Below the pieces are notes generated by a model that saw only the letters and a list, made by a program, of their open reading frames with translations, did no database searches and was not told the origin of the DNA. 42,500 nucleotides of DNA from Paenibacillaceae bacterium. Lineage in GTDB: Bacteria; Bacillota; Bacilli; Paenibacillales; Paenibacillaceae. The DNA is taken from assembly GCA_900766135.1 (NCBI GenBank), contig CAAFUF010000026.1, positions 1-42,500 on the forward strand, in the 5' to 3' direction. Of the stretch, positions 15,801 through 22,938 are shown piece after piece. The position numbers and the translations under genes are program-made. The first letter of the stretch is position 1, and each line of letters starts with the position of its first letter.

Positions 15801-16088
15801 TATGGCCGGACGTATGGAGGGCTGACGGACCGGTCGGCGGTTTTTTTGAAAAAAGGATATATCGCCGTTAACTTCAACATCGAGACCGTGCGGGACGGAG
15901 AGACGGAGAGGCCGTATCTTCAATATATCCGCGCGCCCCTGATGAACCAATGGACCGGCATGGAAGGGTTCGCGCGGAGCGTGATCGATCCCTACGGGCG
16001 CCGCTTCGTGCTGAAGGACGGGGACGTGGTGTTGTATCATGCAGATGTGTCGAGCCGCGATGATTTTCGGCCTCTGGTGACGCACTAA
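12813..16088 (+). CDS. Large secreted protein, possibly DUF5704-type
   Basis: 1091 aa. The signal peptide (LKRIFMTVLTSLIILGSFSV, cleavage near VEAAG) is followed by an N-terminal domain of about 280 residues, an Asp/Pro linker (GGPPPDPDPDPVGQC at about 288-305) and a long C-terminal part of beta-rich look, with no catalytic motif I recognise. I associate this C-terminal type with DUF5704 but am not certain. Base composition changes at about 13690-13730, exactly at the linker: sampled rows give roughly 40% GC before it and 60% or more after it, so the gene appears mosaic. The ATG follows GAGGAGCTAGGG. A terminator at 16100-16128 lies inside the converging regulator gene, whose stop overlaps this one. 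Confidence 0.75.
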   Translation: MLKRIFMTVLTSLIILGSFSVPPKVEAAGTLPTTQDRNEPNKYYFVGLFSSDIWRRSDGVTWTGDGSPGGPVNITFPYSFDFPGRKIKSVQVATFKDPGDWDNGLNIWNTSRYNSMDWSDMERFMSNNFNSVRSGALTLTNNGSSVSFIVKVAGTLTTSRPSNAGKDITDEGGGGLGEGVLGYRYYFPSMLTIELEPEEGQAIIKYFTTTGQSLDGIDGFRNETKQLFKDQPYSFKPMSAPTNYTYQGYQTKEDVEPVGGPKEKGDPPGFTYNGKYSTYYVYFYYEKKGGPPPDPDPDPVGQCTSPSPSGNTIDVPLNDPSVSAMIRADSRGSERFNVLDGIPTTESLYGNVLAKSYLTKNRFVEMSGTCSFDITVNRTYELTWDPGKEVTDEKGNKHTEPDPQTASETVTKSYAIERKYSFWVIDNLEVYKINEATLQNYAFEGNGIRLSPSGYSPPSFAATKSSGYTPPSPPSTVEAPSGSKSGGKTKPDVSGENLKSYAENAVEEVKVKNDSLTFNGSTIMNGSQTEQTGQRPGQIPMATQISNNVLYSPGHVIPTSKTNKADQPSTGTIYYGLMSGNINGGSDKSYPIYGINSVTVHTPVVMYPGVSDDRAHNQKTTPAAGRSAVILDRPFMVMMPNSGQHTNDPGYGNRDYLKYIGSKQVRFPFDVYEGTKAAFYPKNTWIEVDKSREQFAFYLPVWVDEGFYTVEFRTIAHNAPPGATEQTNANLNLSHHIAYGTVPVDVIGRVYDFQVTDIADYNWEGVFRMATGSRTPTGAAYWVGLNGIDGAPRGNTGQYTLPIRPGSHPLYKNAVIKTGYHFKFDLKTKGNMFGPFDQIVITPSFDFIDATNGARQPVDLYYHTGSRSYVRIGSAADQVQRYVVLNERLRNVPIEELTDTALYQYDHAYTFNQVAGIGRSQFVQRYIQKQSQQKTPVGSFSLLRLPEGVRTLIGPKTGIPSGVDPARVNAAVQRWYGEYSLPAEVYAVPAGTNVAEYGRTYGGLTDRSAVFLKKGYIAVNFNIETVRDGETERPYLQYIRAPLMNQWTGMEGFARSVIDPYGRRFVLKDGDVVLYHADVSSRDDFRPLVTH

Positions 16089-16687
16089 TCGTACGAATGG
16101 CTCCTTCCTTTATAGGGGGGAGCTTTTTGAGTTTGGCCATCCTTTTTCCTCGTTTTCATCGTTGGATCGGATTGCCTTATTTCCCGGAGGATTTGGCTGA
16201 CCCGGCTTTGGCTTATTCCGATCAATCGTGCCCATTCGTTTTGGGTGCCGTTCGGGTATTTGCGCATGGCTTCTAGAAGCCGTTCATAGGCTTCTCCGCG
16301 TTTCCCTCGTTTTCGTCCTCTTTTCCTTGTAGCGGTATCCTTGGAGGGATGACCAAGCAGCATGCCTTCTGAGGATAAGGTTAGCGCATCCTCATCTGCT
16401 TCCAGCGTAGCAGGTGATGCGCCAGGCTTCAGGGCAGCCTGAAGACGAAGCTCATGGATGCAAGAGGGACATATAAACTTCTCATGATAATAGACCAGGT
16501 TATCCATGGTCTGGCAGAACATGCAGGCTTGCGACTGATATTTGCGAACCATGATCCAGCTTGAATCGGGGTCAATGAAAAACTCCATCGAATCCTTTTC
16601 CTGGATTTCCAATACCCGTCTCCATTCAATCGGCAATACGATGCGCCCCAGTTCATCCAAGGCTCGAACGATTCCTCTTCTTTTCAT
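16085..16687 (-). CDS. AbrB-type DNA-binding protein with zinc-binding Cys pairs and C-terminal HTH
   Basis: 200 aa in three parts. Residues about 1-47 form an AbrB/SpoVT swapped-hairpin domain (GIVRALDELGRIVLPIEWRRVL). Residues about 54-80 carry two Cys pairs (CMFC and CPSC) that would bind zinc. After a basic linker (RKRGRKRGKRG), residues about 150-172 form a helix-turn-helix (EWARLIGISQSRVSQILREI). The start is ATG 16687, 7 nt after GGGAGG; the ATG 15 nt upstream lies within the ribosome site. It is probably a transcription regulator. Its stop overlaps the stop of the convergent secreted-protein gene. Confidence 0.8.
   Translation of the reverse strand: MKRRGIVRALDELGRIVLPIEWRRVLEIQEKDSMEFFIDPDSSWIMVRKYQSQACMFCQTMDNLVYYHEKFICPSCIHELRLQAALKPGASPATLEADEDALTLSSEGMLLGHPSKDTATRKRGRKRGKRGEAYERLLEAMRKYPNGTQNEWARLIGISQSRVSQILREIRQSDPTMKTRKKDGQTQKAPPYKGRSHSYD
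16100..16128 (+). terminator. Intrinsic terminator of the secreted-protein genes
   Basis: GCTCCTTCCT pairs with AGGGGGGAGC (two G-U pairs, loop TTAT), followed by TTTTT. It lies in the coding end of the opposite-strand AbrB-type gene, so the same bases serve both. Confidence 0.7.
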
Positions 16688-16757
16688 CGGCGTACCTCCC
16701 ATAAACTAATCCATACATTATTTCGTCATAACTACGAAAAATCCTGTAAACATAAAC

Positions 16758-16780
16758 CATGAAACCCTTTTTTTTCATGG
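16758..16780. promoter_or_regulatory. Inverted repeat between divergent genes
   Basis: CCATGAA at 16758-16764 and TTCATGG at 16774-16780 form a 7-bp inverted repeat, each arm flanked by CATAAA. It is about 70 bp before the AbrB-type start, in the shared upstream region with dgk. It could be an autoregulatory operator; this is inference. Confidence 0.3.
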
Positions 16781-16843
16781 AACATAAATCACCTTTCTTC
16801 TACTTGATCACACAAAATGAAAAAGCCTTTTCCCGGGGTTCTA

Positions 16844-16852
16844 TGTTACAAT
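16844..16852 (+). promoter_or_regulatory. Extended -10 promoter of dgk-dck
   Basis: TGTTACAAT at 16844-16852 is an extended -10 box with no good -35. It is 47 bp before the dgk start. Confidence 0.4.
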
Positions 16853-16898
16853 GTTCTAGTCTATTTTTCAGGCAAGTGAGATGTGGGAGGATCATCAA

Positions 16899-17522
16899 GT
16901 GAAGAAGCCAAGCCCGTTTATCGCCGTGGAAGGCGCCATCGGAGCCGGAAAAACCACGCTGGCTACGATGCTCGCCAAGCGGTTTGACTTTCCGCTGTTG
17001 AAGGAGATCGTGGACGAGAACCCGTTCATGGACAAGTTTTATCAAAATATCGAGGAATGGGCCTTTCAGTTGGAAATGTTCTTTTTGTGCAACCGGTACA
17101 AGCAGTTGGAGGATACGGTACAAAATTATCTGTCCCGGGGGCTGCCGGTCGTGTCGGATTATCATATTTATAAAAACTGGATTTTTGCCCAGCGCACGCT
17201 GCATGGGGACAAGCGGGAGAAATATCGGCAGATCTATCATCTGCTAACCGACGATCTTCCCAAACCTAATAGGATCGTGTACATCAAGACGGAGCTAGCC
17301 ACCTTGCAGAGAAGAATCGAACAACGCGGGCGCGGCTATGAGCAAGACATCGATCCCGGCTATCTGGAGCAGCTGATCGAGGATTACGAAACGGCGATGA
17401 CGCAGCTTCAAACGCAGGAACCGGAGACGGTGATCATCACGATTGACGGGAATGAGCTGGATTTCGTTAAGCATCCGGAGCATTTTGAGCAGGTCGTCGC
17501 CAAGGTAAAGGAGCACTTATAA
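16899..17522 (+). CDS. dgk: Deoxyguanosine kinase (deoxynucleoside kinase family)
   Basis: 207 aa. It phosphorylates salvaged deoxyguanosine to dGMP in the cytosol. The P-loop is GAIGAGKTT. DYHIYKNWIFA replaces the DRS motif, as in Bacillus deoxyguanosine kinase, and the lid is RRIEQRGRGYE. The start is GTG 16899, 8 nt after GGGAGG; the ATG at 16881 overlaps that ribosome site. The next kinase begins 2 nt after the stop, a two-gene operon like B. subtilis yaaG-yaaF (dgk-dck). Confidence 0.9.
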   Translation: MKKPSPFIAVEGAIGAGKTTLATMLAKRFDFPLLKEIVDENPFMDKFYQNIEEWAFQLEMFFLCNRYKQLEDTVQNYLSRGLPVVSDYHIYKNWIFAQRTLHGDKREKYRQIYHLLTDDLPKPNRIVYIKTELATLQRRIEQRGRGYEQDIDPGYLEQLIEDYETAMTQLQTQEPETVIITIDGNELDFVKHPEHFEQVVAKVKEHL

Positions 17523-17524
17523 AG

Positions 17525-18193
17525 ATGAGTCATGAAATGTACATCCCCCAAGACGCCTTAATCACGGTAGCGGGTACCGTCGGCGTCGGCAAATCCACGT
17601 TGACCACCGCGCTGGCCTCCCGACTTGGCTTTCGCACCTCGCTAGAGAAGGTGGATAACAATCCGTACCTGGAGAAGTTCTACCACGATTTCGAGCGCTG
17701 GAGCTTCCATCTGCAGATTTATTTTCTGGCGGAGCGGTTCAAAGAGCAGAAGGCGATCGTTGAAGCGGGCGGCGGGTTTGTCCAGGACCGTTCGATTTAC
17801 GAGGACACCGGGATTTTCGCGAAAATGCACGCCGATCAAGGCACGATGTCGAAGACGGATTACGAGACGTACACCAGCTTGTTTGAGGCGATGGTGATGA
17901 CGCCGTATTTTCCGCATCCGGACGTGTTGATCTACCTGGAAGGAAATCTGTCTTCCATCTTGAACCGGATCCGGCTGCGGGGCCGCGAAATGGAGATTCA
18001 GACGGACGTCTCCTACTGGGAGCACATGCATGAACGGTACGCGAAATGGATCGAGGAGTTCAACGCCTGTCCGGTGTTGCGGCTGAACATCGACGAATAC
18101 GATGCGACGGACGAAGCGTCGCTGGACGAGATCATCCGCCAGGCGGCGGAGATCATTGAGGCGTCTCGGGCGAAGCGCGGAGCTAATAAATAA
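17525..18193 (+). CDS. dck: Deoxyadenosine/deoxycytidine kinase
   Basis: 222 aa. It phosphorylates deoxyadenosine and deoxycytidine for dNTP salvage. Features are P-loop GTVGVGKST, QDRSIYEDTGIFAKM with the DRS motif typical of the dAK/dCK branch, and the lid RIRLRGREME. It shares the fold of the preceding kinase but differs at the DRS region, which fits complementary substrate ranges. AAGGAG lies 11 nt before the ATG, inside the end of dgk. A strong terminator closes the operon at 18197-18239. Confidence 0.92.
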   Translation: MSHEMYIPQDALITVAGTVGVGKSTLTTALASRLGFRTSLEKVDNNPYLEKFYHDFERWSFHLQIYFLAERFKEQKAIVEAGGGFVQDRSIYEDTGIFAKMHADQGTMSKTDYETYTSLFEAMVMTPYFPHPDVLIYLEGNLSSILNRIRLRGREMEIQTDVSYWEHMHERYAKWIEEFNACPVLRLNIDEYDATDEASLDEIIRQAAEIIEASRAKRGANK

Positions 18194-18196
18194 TGG

Positions 18197-18239
18197 AGAA
18201 GCCGATGGGACCCTTGAGGGTCTGGTCGGCTTCTTTTTT
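18197..18239 (+). terminator. Intrinsic terminator of dgk-dck
   Basis: AGAAGCCGA pairs with TCGGCTTCT, followed by TTTTTT; the loop contains an extra GGACCC/GGGTC-like pairing. Confidence 0.88.
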
Positions 18240-18387
18240 GACCGGTAGGGTATCTGTCCCATCTCTTTTGACGATTATCCCGTTGCATCAGGTCGTGGAC
18301 AACTCAAAAATTTGAATGTTAGCACTCTTCTGAATAAAAGGGATAATTGTGTAAAGAAGCGTGAGAGGGGGATGAGGGCCGGTGCCT

Positions 18388-18430
18388 GATTGCGTTATAG
18401 CGGGAAATGTGCGAATAAGGTGAACCCACG
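18388..18430 (-). repeat. Degenerate fragment of the 183-bp element family
   Basis: Read on the minus strand, CACCTTATTCGCACATTTCC matches the signature half of the 183-bp elements (compare ACGTTATTCGCTCATTTCC in copy C), but the TAACGGA heads and other motifs are missing. The rest of the 18240-18570 gap holds a TTGACA at 18498 without a well-spaced -10, and nothing else clear. Confidence 0.4.
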
Positions 18431-18570
18431 TTTTTCCTTGCGAATGGATGGAAAAGCTAGAGTGCACGGGCAATGTCTGCTAGAATATATAAGTTGGTTG
18501 ACACTTTAATTTTGAAATTTCCGAATCAAGTAGAATAGACGCCGGCACGAGCCGGCTTGGGAGGACATAC

Positions 18571-21168
18571 ATGAGCAAGACAACATTAACGCGGCAGGAC
18601 GTGGAGCTGCTGGCGCCGGCCGGCGATTGGGATTGCATGCGGGCAGCGGTGGCGAATGGGGCGGACGCGATCTTTTTTGGCGTAGAGAAGTTTAATGCCC
18701 GGGCGCGGGCGAATAATTTCCGGATGGACGAGCTGCCGGAGATTATGGCGTTTTTGCATAGCTATGGGGTCAAGGGCTTCCTGACGTTCAACATCCTCGT
18801 ATTCGAGGACGAGCTGCGGGATGCGCAGGAATTGATCGAGGCGTGCATTCATGGCGGCGTGGATGCAGTGATCGTGCAGGACCTCGGGTTGGTGAAGCTG
18901 ATCCGCGAGTTGTCGCCGGATTTTCCGATTCATGGCTCGACGCAGATGACGATCACTTCGCCGGAAGCGGTGGAGTTCGTGAAGCCGTGGAATATGGAAC
19001 GCGTGGTGCTGGGCCGGGAAAATAACCTGAAGCAAATCAAGGTGATCGGAGAGCAAGCCAAGCTGCCGATGGAGGTATTCGTTCACGGAGCGCTGTGCGT
19101 GTCCTATTCAGGTCAATGCCTGACGTCGGAAATGTGGGGCGGGCGTTCGGCGAACCGCGGCGAATGCGCGCAGGCCTGCCGTTTGCCGTACGATCTGATC
19201 GTTGACGGGGAGCAGAAGCCGATGGGCGATGTGGCTTACCTGCTGTCGCCGAAGGATTTGGCGGCGATTGACATCATGCCGGAGCTGATCGAGGCGGGCG
19301 TGACGTCCTTTAAAATCGAAGGCCGGATGAAAAGCCCGGAGTACGTCGCCAACGTAGTGAGCAAATATCGGAAGGCGATTGACCTTTATTTTGATGGAGA
19401 CGATACGCGCCCGTCGAAGGAAGAGATTCGCGAGCTGCAGCAGAGCTTTTCGCGCGGCTTTACGCACGGCTTCCTGGAGGGGACGAACAATAAGAAGCTG
19501 GTAGAAGGCACGTTCCCGAAAAGCCGGGGCGTTTACCTGGGCCGCGTGGAAAAGGTGCTCCGCGACGGCGTCGTCTGCAAGCTGGAAGCGCCGCTGAAGC
19601 GCGGGGACGGAATCGTATTTGATGCCGGGGATCCGACGAAAAAAGAAGAAGGCGGCCGCGTCTACGACCTGCGCCGTCAAGGCGTGAAGCAGGAGGGCGA
19701 AGCCGGGGAAGGCTGGATCGTCGACATCGTGCCGGGCCGGAATGACATCGATTTGCGCCGCGTGCACGTCGGGGATCGCATCTGGAAGACCAGCGATCCG
19801 GCGCTCGACAAGCGGCTGCGCCAAACGTACGAGACCGAGAAGCCGTACCGGGTCTTCCCGGTGCAGGTGCGGGCGGTGGGCCACGCCGGCGGGCTGCTGT
19901 CGACCTTCTGGACGGATGTGCAGAAGGGAACGACGGTCCAAGTCGACTCAGAGCTCGAGCTCGAGGTCGCGCAAAAACGGCCGATGGACGCCGCCCTGCT
20001 CGAAGAGCAGTTCGGGCGTCTCGGCGGCACGGTGTTCCAGCTCGAGAAGCTGGATGCGGAGCTCTATGGCGACGTGATCCTGCCGATGCGAGAGCTGAAC
20101 AGCATCCGCCGGCGGGCGGTGGAGCTGCTCGCCGCCGAGCGGCCGAAGCCGCCCGTGTGGACACGGACACGGGCGGCGGTGTTGGACGCCCCTGCCATGG
20201 GCGGGGCGTCTTCGGCGCCGCTGGCGCCGGCGGCGGCAGCCGCTGCGGTTGCGGGGCAACCGCAGCAGGCGCAGGGCCGCGGGCCCGCGGCGCCTGTGAA
20301 GCGCGGCGAAGCGCAGCTCGCCGCGTTGTGCCGCAGCCTGCCGCAGGTGCAGGCTGCCCTGGAAGCCGGCGTATCTTACATCTACGCCGACTTCGAGTTT
20401 ATCAAGCAGTTCCCGGCAGCAGTTGAAGCCGTTCGCGCAGCCGGAGCCTGGATCGCGCTGGCGACGCCGCGCATCCACATGCCGGGCGAAAACGGCTACC
20501 ACAACAACATCCTGCGCCTCCAGCCCGACGCGGTGCTCGTGCGCAACACCGGGGCGCTGTATTACTACCTGCGCCACCGGCAAGAGAACCCGTCGGCCGT
20601 GCATCCGCGGTTGATCGGCGATTTCTCGCTGAACATCGCCAACCATAAAACGGCCGAGCTGTTTCTGGAGGTCGGCTGCGACGTGGTGACGCCGTCCTAC
20701 GACCTAAACATCCAGCAGATGGTCGATCTGCTCCGGGTCAGCCCGACGGCTGACATGGAGATCGTGATCCACCAACATCTGCCGATGTTCCATACCGAGC
20801 ACTGCGTGTATTGCACCTTCCTCAGCGAAGGGACTGACTACACCAACTGCGGGCGGCCGTGCGAAGAGCATCGGGCTTCCCTGCAGGACCGGATCGGCAT
20901 GTCGCACCCCGTCCGCGTGGACGAGGGCTGCCGCAACACGGTGTACAACGCGATCGAGCAGTCGGGCGCGGAGTACCTGAGCCATTTTCTTGAGCTGGGC
21001 GTATCCAAATACCGCGTCGAGTTCCTGGAAGAAACGCCGGAGCAGGTGCACGAGGTCATCGACCTCTACAACAAAGCGCTGCGTGGGGAAATCAGCGGTA
21101 CGCAAGTGTGGAAGACGCTTAAGGCAACCAACCAACTCGGTGTTACGCGCGGACAGCTGGTGAAATAA
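18571..21168 (+). CDS. U32 peptidase-family protein with DUF3656 (RlhA-like)
   Basis: 865 aa. The N-terminal U32 domain has the family signature EVFVHGALCVSYSGQC (C176, C183) and C199/C203, likely ligands of an iron-sulfur cluster. It is followed by a DUF3656-like region to about residue 530. An Ala/Pro/Gln-rich, very GC-rich linker leads to a second U32-like half with another Cys set (HCVYC...NCGRPC). Despite the name, characterised members such as E. coli RlhA hydroxylate RNA (23S C2501). An RNA-modifying role is therefore likely, but the exact target is inferred. It is longer than RlhA (about 650 aa) because of the C-terminal half. The start ATG follows GGGAGG, and a terminator follows directly. 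Confidence 0.9.
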   Translation: MSKTTLTRQDVELLAPAGDWDCMRAAVANGADAIFFGVEKFNARARANNFRMDELPEIMAFLHSYGVKGFLTFNILVFEDELRDAQELIEACIHGGVDAVIVQDLGLVKLIRELSPDFPIHGSTQMTITSPEAVEFVKPWNMERVVLGRENNLKQIKVIGEQAKLPMEVFVHGALCVSYSGQCLTSEMWGGRSANRGECAQACRLPYDLIVDGEQKPMGDVAYLLSPKDLAAIDIMPELIEAGVTSFKIEGRMKSPEYVANVVSKYRKAIDLYFDGDDTRPSKEEIRELQQSFSRGFTHGFLEGTNNKKLVEGTFPKSRGVYLGRVEKVLRDGVVCKLEAPLKRGDGIVFDAGDPTKKEEGGRVYDLRRQGVKQEGEAGEGWIVDIVPGRNDIDLRRVHVGDRIWKTSDPALDKRLRQTYETEKPYRVFPVQVRAVGHAGGLLSTFWTDVQKGTTVQVDSELELEVAQKRPMDAALLEEQFGRLGGTVFQLEKLDAELYGDVILPMRELNSIRRRAVELLAAERPKPPVWTRTRAAVLDAPAMGGASSAPLAPAAAAAAVAGQPQQAQGRGPAAPVKRGEAQLAALCRSLPQVQAALEAGVSYIYADFEFIKQFPAAVEAVRAAGAWIALATPRIHMPGENGYHNNILRLQPDAVLVRNTGALYYYLRHRQENPSAVHPRLIGDFSLNIANHKTAELFLEVGCDVVTPSYDLNIQQMVDLLRVSPTADMEIVIHQHLPMFHTEHCVYCTFLSEGTDYTNCGRPCEEHRASLQDRIGMSHPVRVDEGCRNTVYNAIEQSGAEYLSHFLELGVSKYRVEFLEETPEQVHEVIDLYNKALRGEISGTQVWKTLKATNQLGVTRGQLVK

Positions 21169-21172
21169 AAAG

Positions 21173-21215
21173 AAGGGAGCCCTTGCGGCGATATTGCCGC
21201 GCGGGGCTCCTTTTT
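21173..21215 (+). terminator. Intrinsic terminator after the U32 gene
   Basis: GGGAGCCC pairs with GGGGCTCC around an inner GCGGC/GCCGC stem, followed by TTTTT. Confidence 0.85.
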
Positions 21216-21533
21216 GTGTACAAATTTGTGTTTTATGCAACATTTCGGAGCAAAAACCGGCTTTAGAAGTACAAGCGTTACACCCTGCAAGCCCTCGTTT
21301 TGGGCCTAATAGCGCCGCTGACAAGCGTTAGAGTTTCGTATCGCTTTGCTTGTCCCATTCCCCGAGTTCCTTTACCACAGTATGTGGCTTGCCGAGGAAA
21401 ACTTCCGAAGGTGTTTTTGGCGTTGAACAAGATTTAACAATGGATTGACGCCCGGATAATACACATCCCTTATGATGAAATGCTGGTCCACTGTAGGGGC
21501 CGGTCATTTTAAGGAGAGAGGGGCTGTAACACG
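21216..21533. other. Intergenic region with two ACAAGCGTTA copies 50 bp apart
   Basis: ACAAGCGTTA occurs at 21271-21280 and 21321-21330, exactly 50 bp apart, the same pitch as the quadruple-motif elements. I could not find matching inverted partners at the expected distances, so this may be a half element or chance. No gene is recognisable here. Confidence 0.3.
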
Positions 21534-21889
21534 ATGAATCAACGGCCGACGGTTCGCAGTAGCGATCCCGATTTTTGGCTGGCCCTGCCACTCTACCGGA
21601 CCCGGAAATGTTCTACTTGCTCCCGGATTTAATGGAATGCACCGAGCCGGAAGCCACCAAGCGCGGGTTGATCGTCACCGGGGCGTTCGATGGTGTATAT
21701 ACCTCGGATGAGGAGAAGGACCGGTTGGTGAACGCGGAGTTGACGCGACACGGCTTTACGCCTTCGATGGAGTTTGCGGAATATCATCTGCCGCCGGACC
21801 AGTTTGTGCCCTGGCCGCAATTGCACGAGGAAATCCCGCGGCGGATCAAGGAGCGGCTGGTGGAGCTTCGGGAGCGGGAGAATGGATAA
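21534..21889 (+). pseudogene. Small hypothetical gene split by an apparent frameshift
   Basis: An ATG at 21534, preceded by AAGGAGAGAGG, opens MNQRPTVRSSDPDFWLALPLY and then runs out of frame. The next frame continues from about 21595 as PDPEMFYLLPDLMECTEP to a TAA at 21889. Adding one C to the CC run near 21596 joins them into a protein of about 118 aa with a natural-looking junction (LPLYPDPEMF). The downstream part alone has only a TTG start without a ribosome site. The protein is acidic, likely cytosolic, of unknown family. It may be a real frameshift or an assembly or sequencing error. Confidence 0.6.
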
Positions 21890-21994
21890 AGAGACCCGAC
21901 AGCTCACGTTTGCGAAGGCCGCACAATAACGGTAATGATTTACTGCTATTCCCCGTAACACCTCTTGCGCCCTTATAAGCGGCAAATTATTGTG

Positions 21995-22040
21995 GGAAGC
22001 CTACAACGCCATCAGAATGGTTAGAGGCTTCCTATTTTAT
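21995..22040 (+). terminator. Intrinsic terminator
   Basis: GGAAGCCT pairs with AGGCTTCC around an inner CCAT/ATGG pairing, followed by TATTTTATTT. It lies about 105 nt after the frameshifted small gene and before the toxin promoter. Confidence 0.75.
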
Positions 22041-22107
22041 TTCGAACCCGTTTTAGTTTATATTAGGAGATTTGAGGTTCCCCCAACCTCATTCTTTTAC
22101 AATATTA

Positions 22108-22116
22108 TGGTATAAT
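22108..22116 (+). promoter_or_regulatory. Extended -10 promoter of the holin-like toxin mRNA
   Basis: TGGTATAAT is an extended -10 box with no clear -35. The transcript would start near 22123, giving a 5' UTR of about 70 nt that contains the 22144-22157 pairing arm. Confidence 0.55.
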
Positions 22117-22143
22117 TATAGACAAGCAATAGAATAGGCTTGC

Positions 22144-22335
22144 AAGGGCGGTCGGCTACCTCTCATTCTCATAGAAGGGAGGGATGCCAAGTGGAAGTTT
22201 ATCAAGCATTAACGCTAATGATCTCATTCGCGACTTTAATGGTCCTGATACTTTCCTTCCATAAACGCAAATAGACCGCCCTCGGCAAAGGAATCGGTCT
22301 ATTTGCTGCCATTCCAATAAAAGCCTACCGCCCTT
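22144..22335 (+). other. Toxin mRNA long-range pairing arms and shared hairpin
   Basis: AAGGGCGGTCGGCT (22144-22157) in the 5' UTR is complementary at 13 of 14 positions to AGCCTACCGCCCTT (22322-22335) after the ORF, so the mRNA ends can pair. GCAAATAGACCG (22267-22278), which includes the toxin stop codon, pairs perfectly with CGGTCTATTTGC (22295-22306). This second stem reads as a hairpin on both strands. Confidence 0.7.
22191..22274 (+). CDS. Putative holin-like toxin, type I toxin-antitoxin system
   Basis: 27 aa from GTG 22191: MEVYQALTLMISFATLMVLI then a short basic tail ending KRK. This is the pattern of the short holin-like type I toxins of Firmicutes (E/V-Y-x-A-L-x-L-M-I-x-F, one membrane helix, basic end). 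GGGAGGG lies 7 nt before the GTG. An overlapping ATG frame at 22184 gives an unrelated hydrophilic peptide and is rejected. The stop codon is buried in a hairpin, and the 5' UTR can pair with the 3' UTR; both are common in mRNAs of antisense-controlled toxins. Expected action is membrane depolarisation when not repressed; this is known of the class and not shown here. Confidence 0.75.
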   Translation: MEVYQALTLMISFATLMVLILSFHKRK

Positions 22336-22387
22336 AAAAGCGGCTATTGCCCGGGGCCGTGCCTGCAAGCACGGCTCCTTAATAAGT
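22264..22387 (-). ncRNA. Candidate antisense RNA (antitoxin) to the toxin 3' end
   Basis: On the minus strand an extended -10 (TGATACAAT; its TACAAT lies at 22394-22399) would start an RNA near 22387. It would run over a hairpin (GCCGTGC with GCACGGC, plus strand 22353-22378) and into the toxin ORF end, where the shared stem at 22267-22306 could end it. It would be complementary to the toxin mRNA 3' region. The promoter has a poor -35, so the RNA is predicted only. Confidence 0.4.
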
Positions 22388-22483
22388 ACTTTCATTGTAT
22401 CACAATCGAAATAAAAAATACATGTTAGCGAACTTTTTTCGAAAGGAGCCCAAGGCTGTTGGTCCCGAGGTAAAAGACTCTAG

Positions 22484-22666
22484 CAACGGACCTGAACGAC
22501 GTTATTTGCCCATTTCCCGGATATTTCCCGCTCTAACGGAACCAGAGGGTGCTATTTGGCTTCATGAGGAGCGTCTTCGGCAATATTGGGTTAAATAAGG
22601 TCTCCTGGTTCCGTTACAAATTCGCTGTCCCTGCTTTTGTGCAAATAACGCTTCTGAGTTCCGTTA
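22484..22666 (-). repeat. 183-bp quadruple-motif palindromic element, copy D (inverted orientation)
   Basis: Forward motifs start at 22484 (CAACGGACC) and 22534 (TAACGGAAC). Inverted motifs end at 22616 and 22666 (GTTCCGTTA). The signature ATTTCCCGGATATTTCCCG lies between the two left motifs, so this copy is reversed relative to A, B, C and E, yet length and spacing are identical. It lies between the toxin locus and fucO. Confidence 0.88.
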
Positions 22667-22729
22667 GCCGCCAAATTGAACCAACCAAGCCGGCTCGAAT
22701 CAACCCGATTCAACGTGAACTAACCCGAC

Positions 22730-22813
22730 TCAACGCGCACCAAGCCAGTATGAGACATGACTCCATCCCGATCAACGCGCACCAAGCCAACCCAAGACAT
22801 GACTCCATCCCAA
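22730..22813. repeat. 42-bp tandem duplication
   Basis: Two 42-bp units (22730-22771 and 22772-22813) share TCAACGCGCACCAAGCCA and ACATGACTCCATCCC, differing only in a few bases between. A further partial copy (TCAACG) follows. The stretch is rich in CCAA and AACC and shows no coding sign. It lies downstream of fucO, on the 3' side. Confidence 0.8.
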
Positions 22814-22938
22814 TCAACGAGAAGCCACCGGACTCGCCCCCAACCCTCCCCTTATATGCCCAGTAACTCTCCAGTAACCCCAGTAACCCCACTCTACTCA
22901 GACACCTCAGGCTAACCCGAGCTTCGAACCAATCCGAC

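Noticed and set aside
18498..18536. TTGACA with TAGAAT as the promoter of the U32 gene
   Set aside because: The spacer is 27 bp, too long for sigma-A.
22184..22264. ATG frame overlapping the holin-like toxin
   Set aside because: The ATG is too close to the ribosome site, and the product is hydrophilic without family resemblance.
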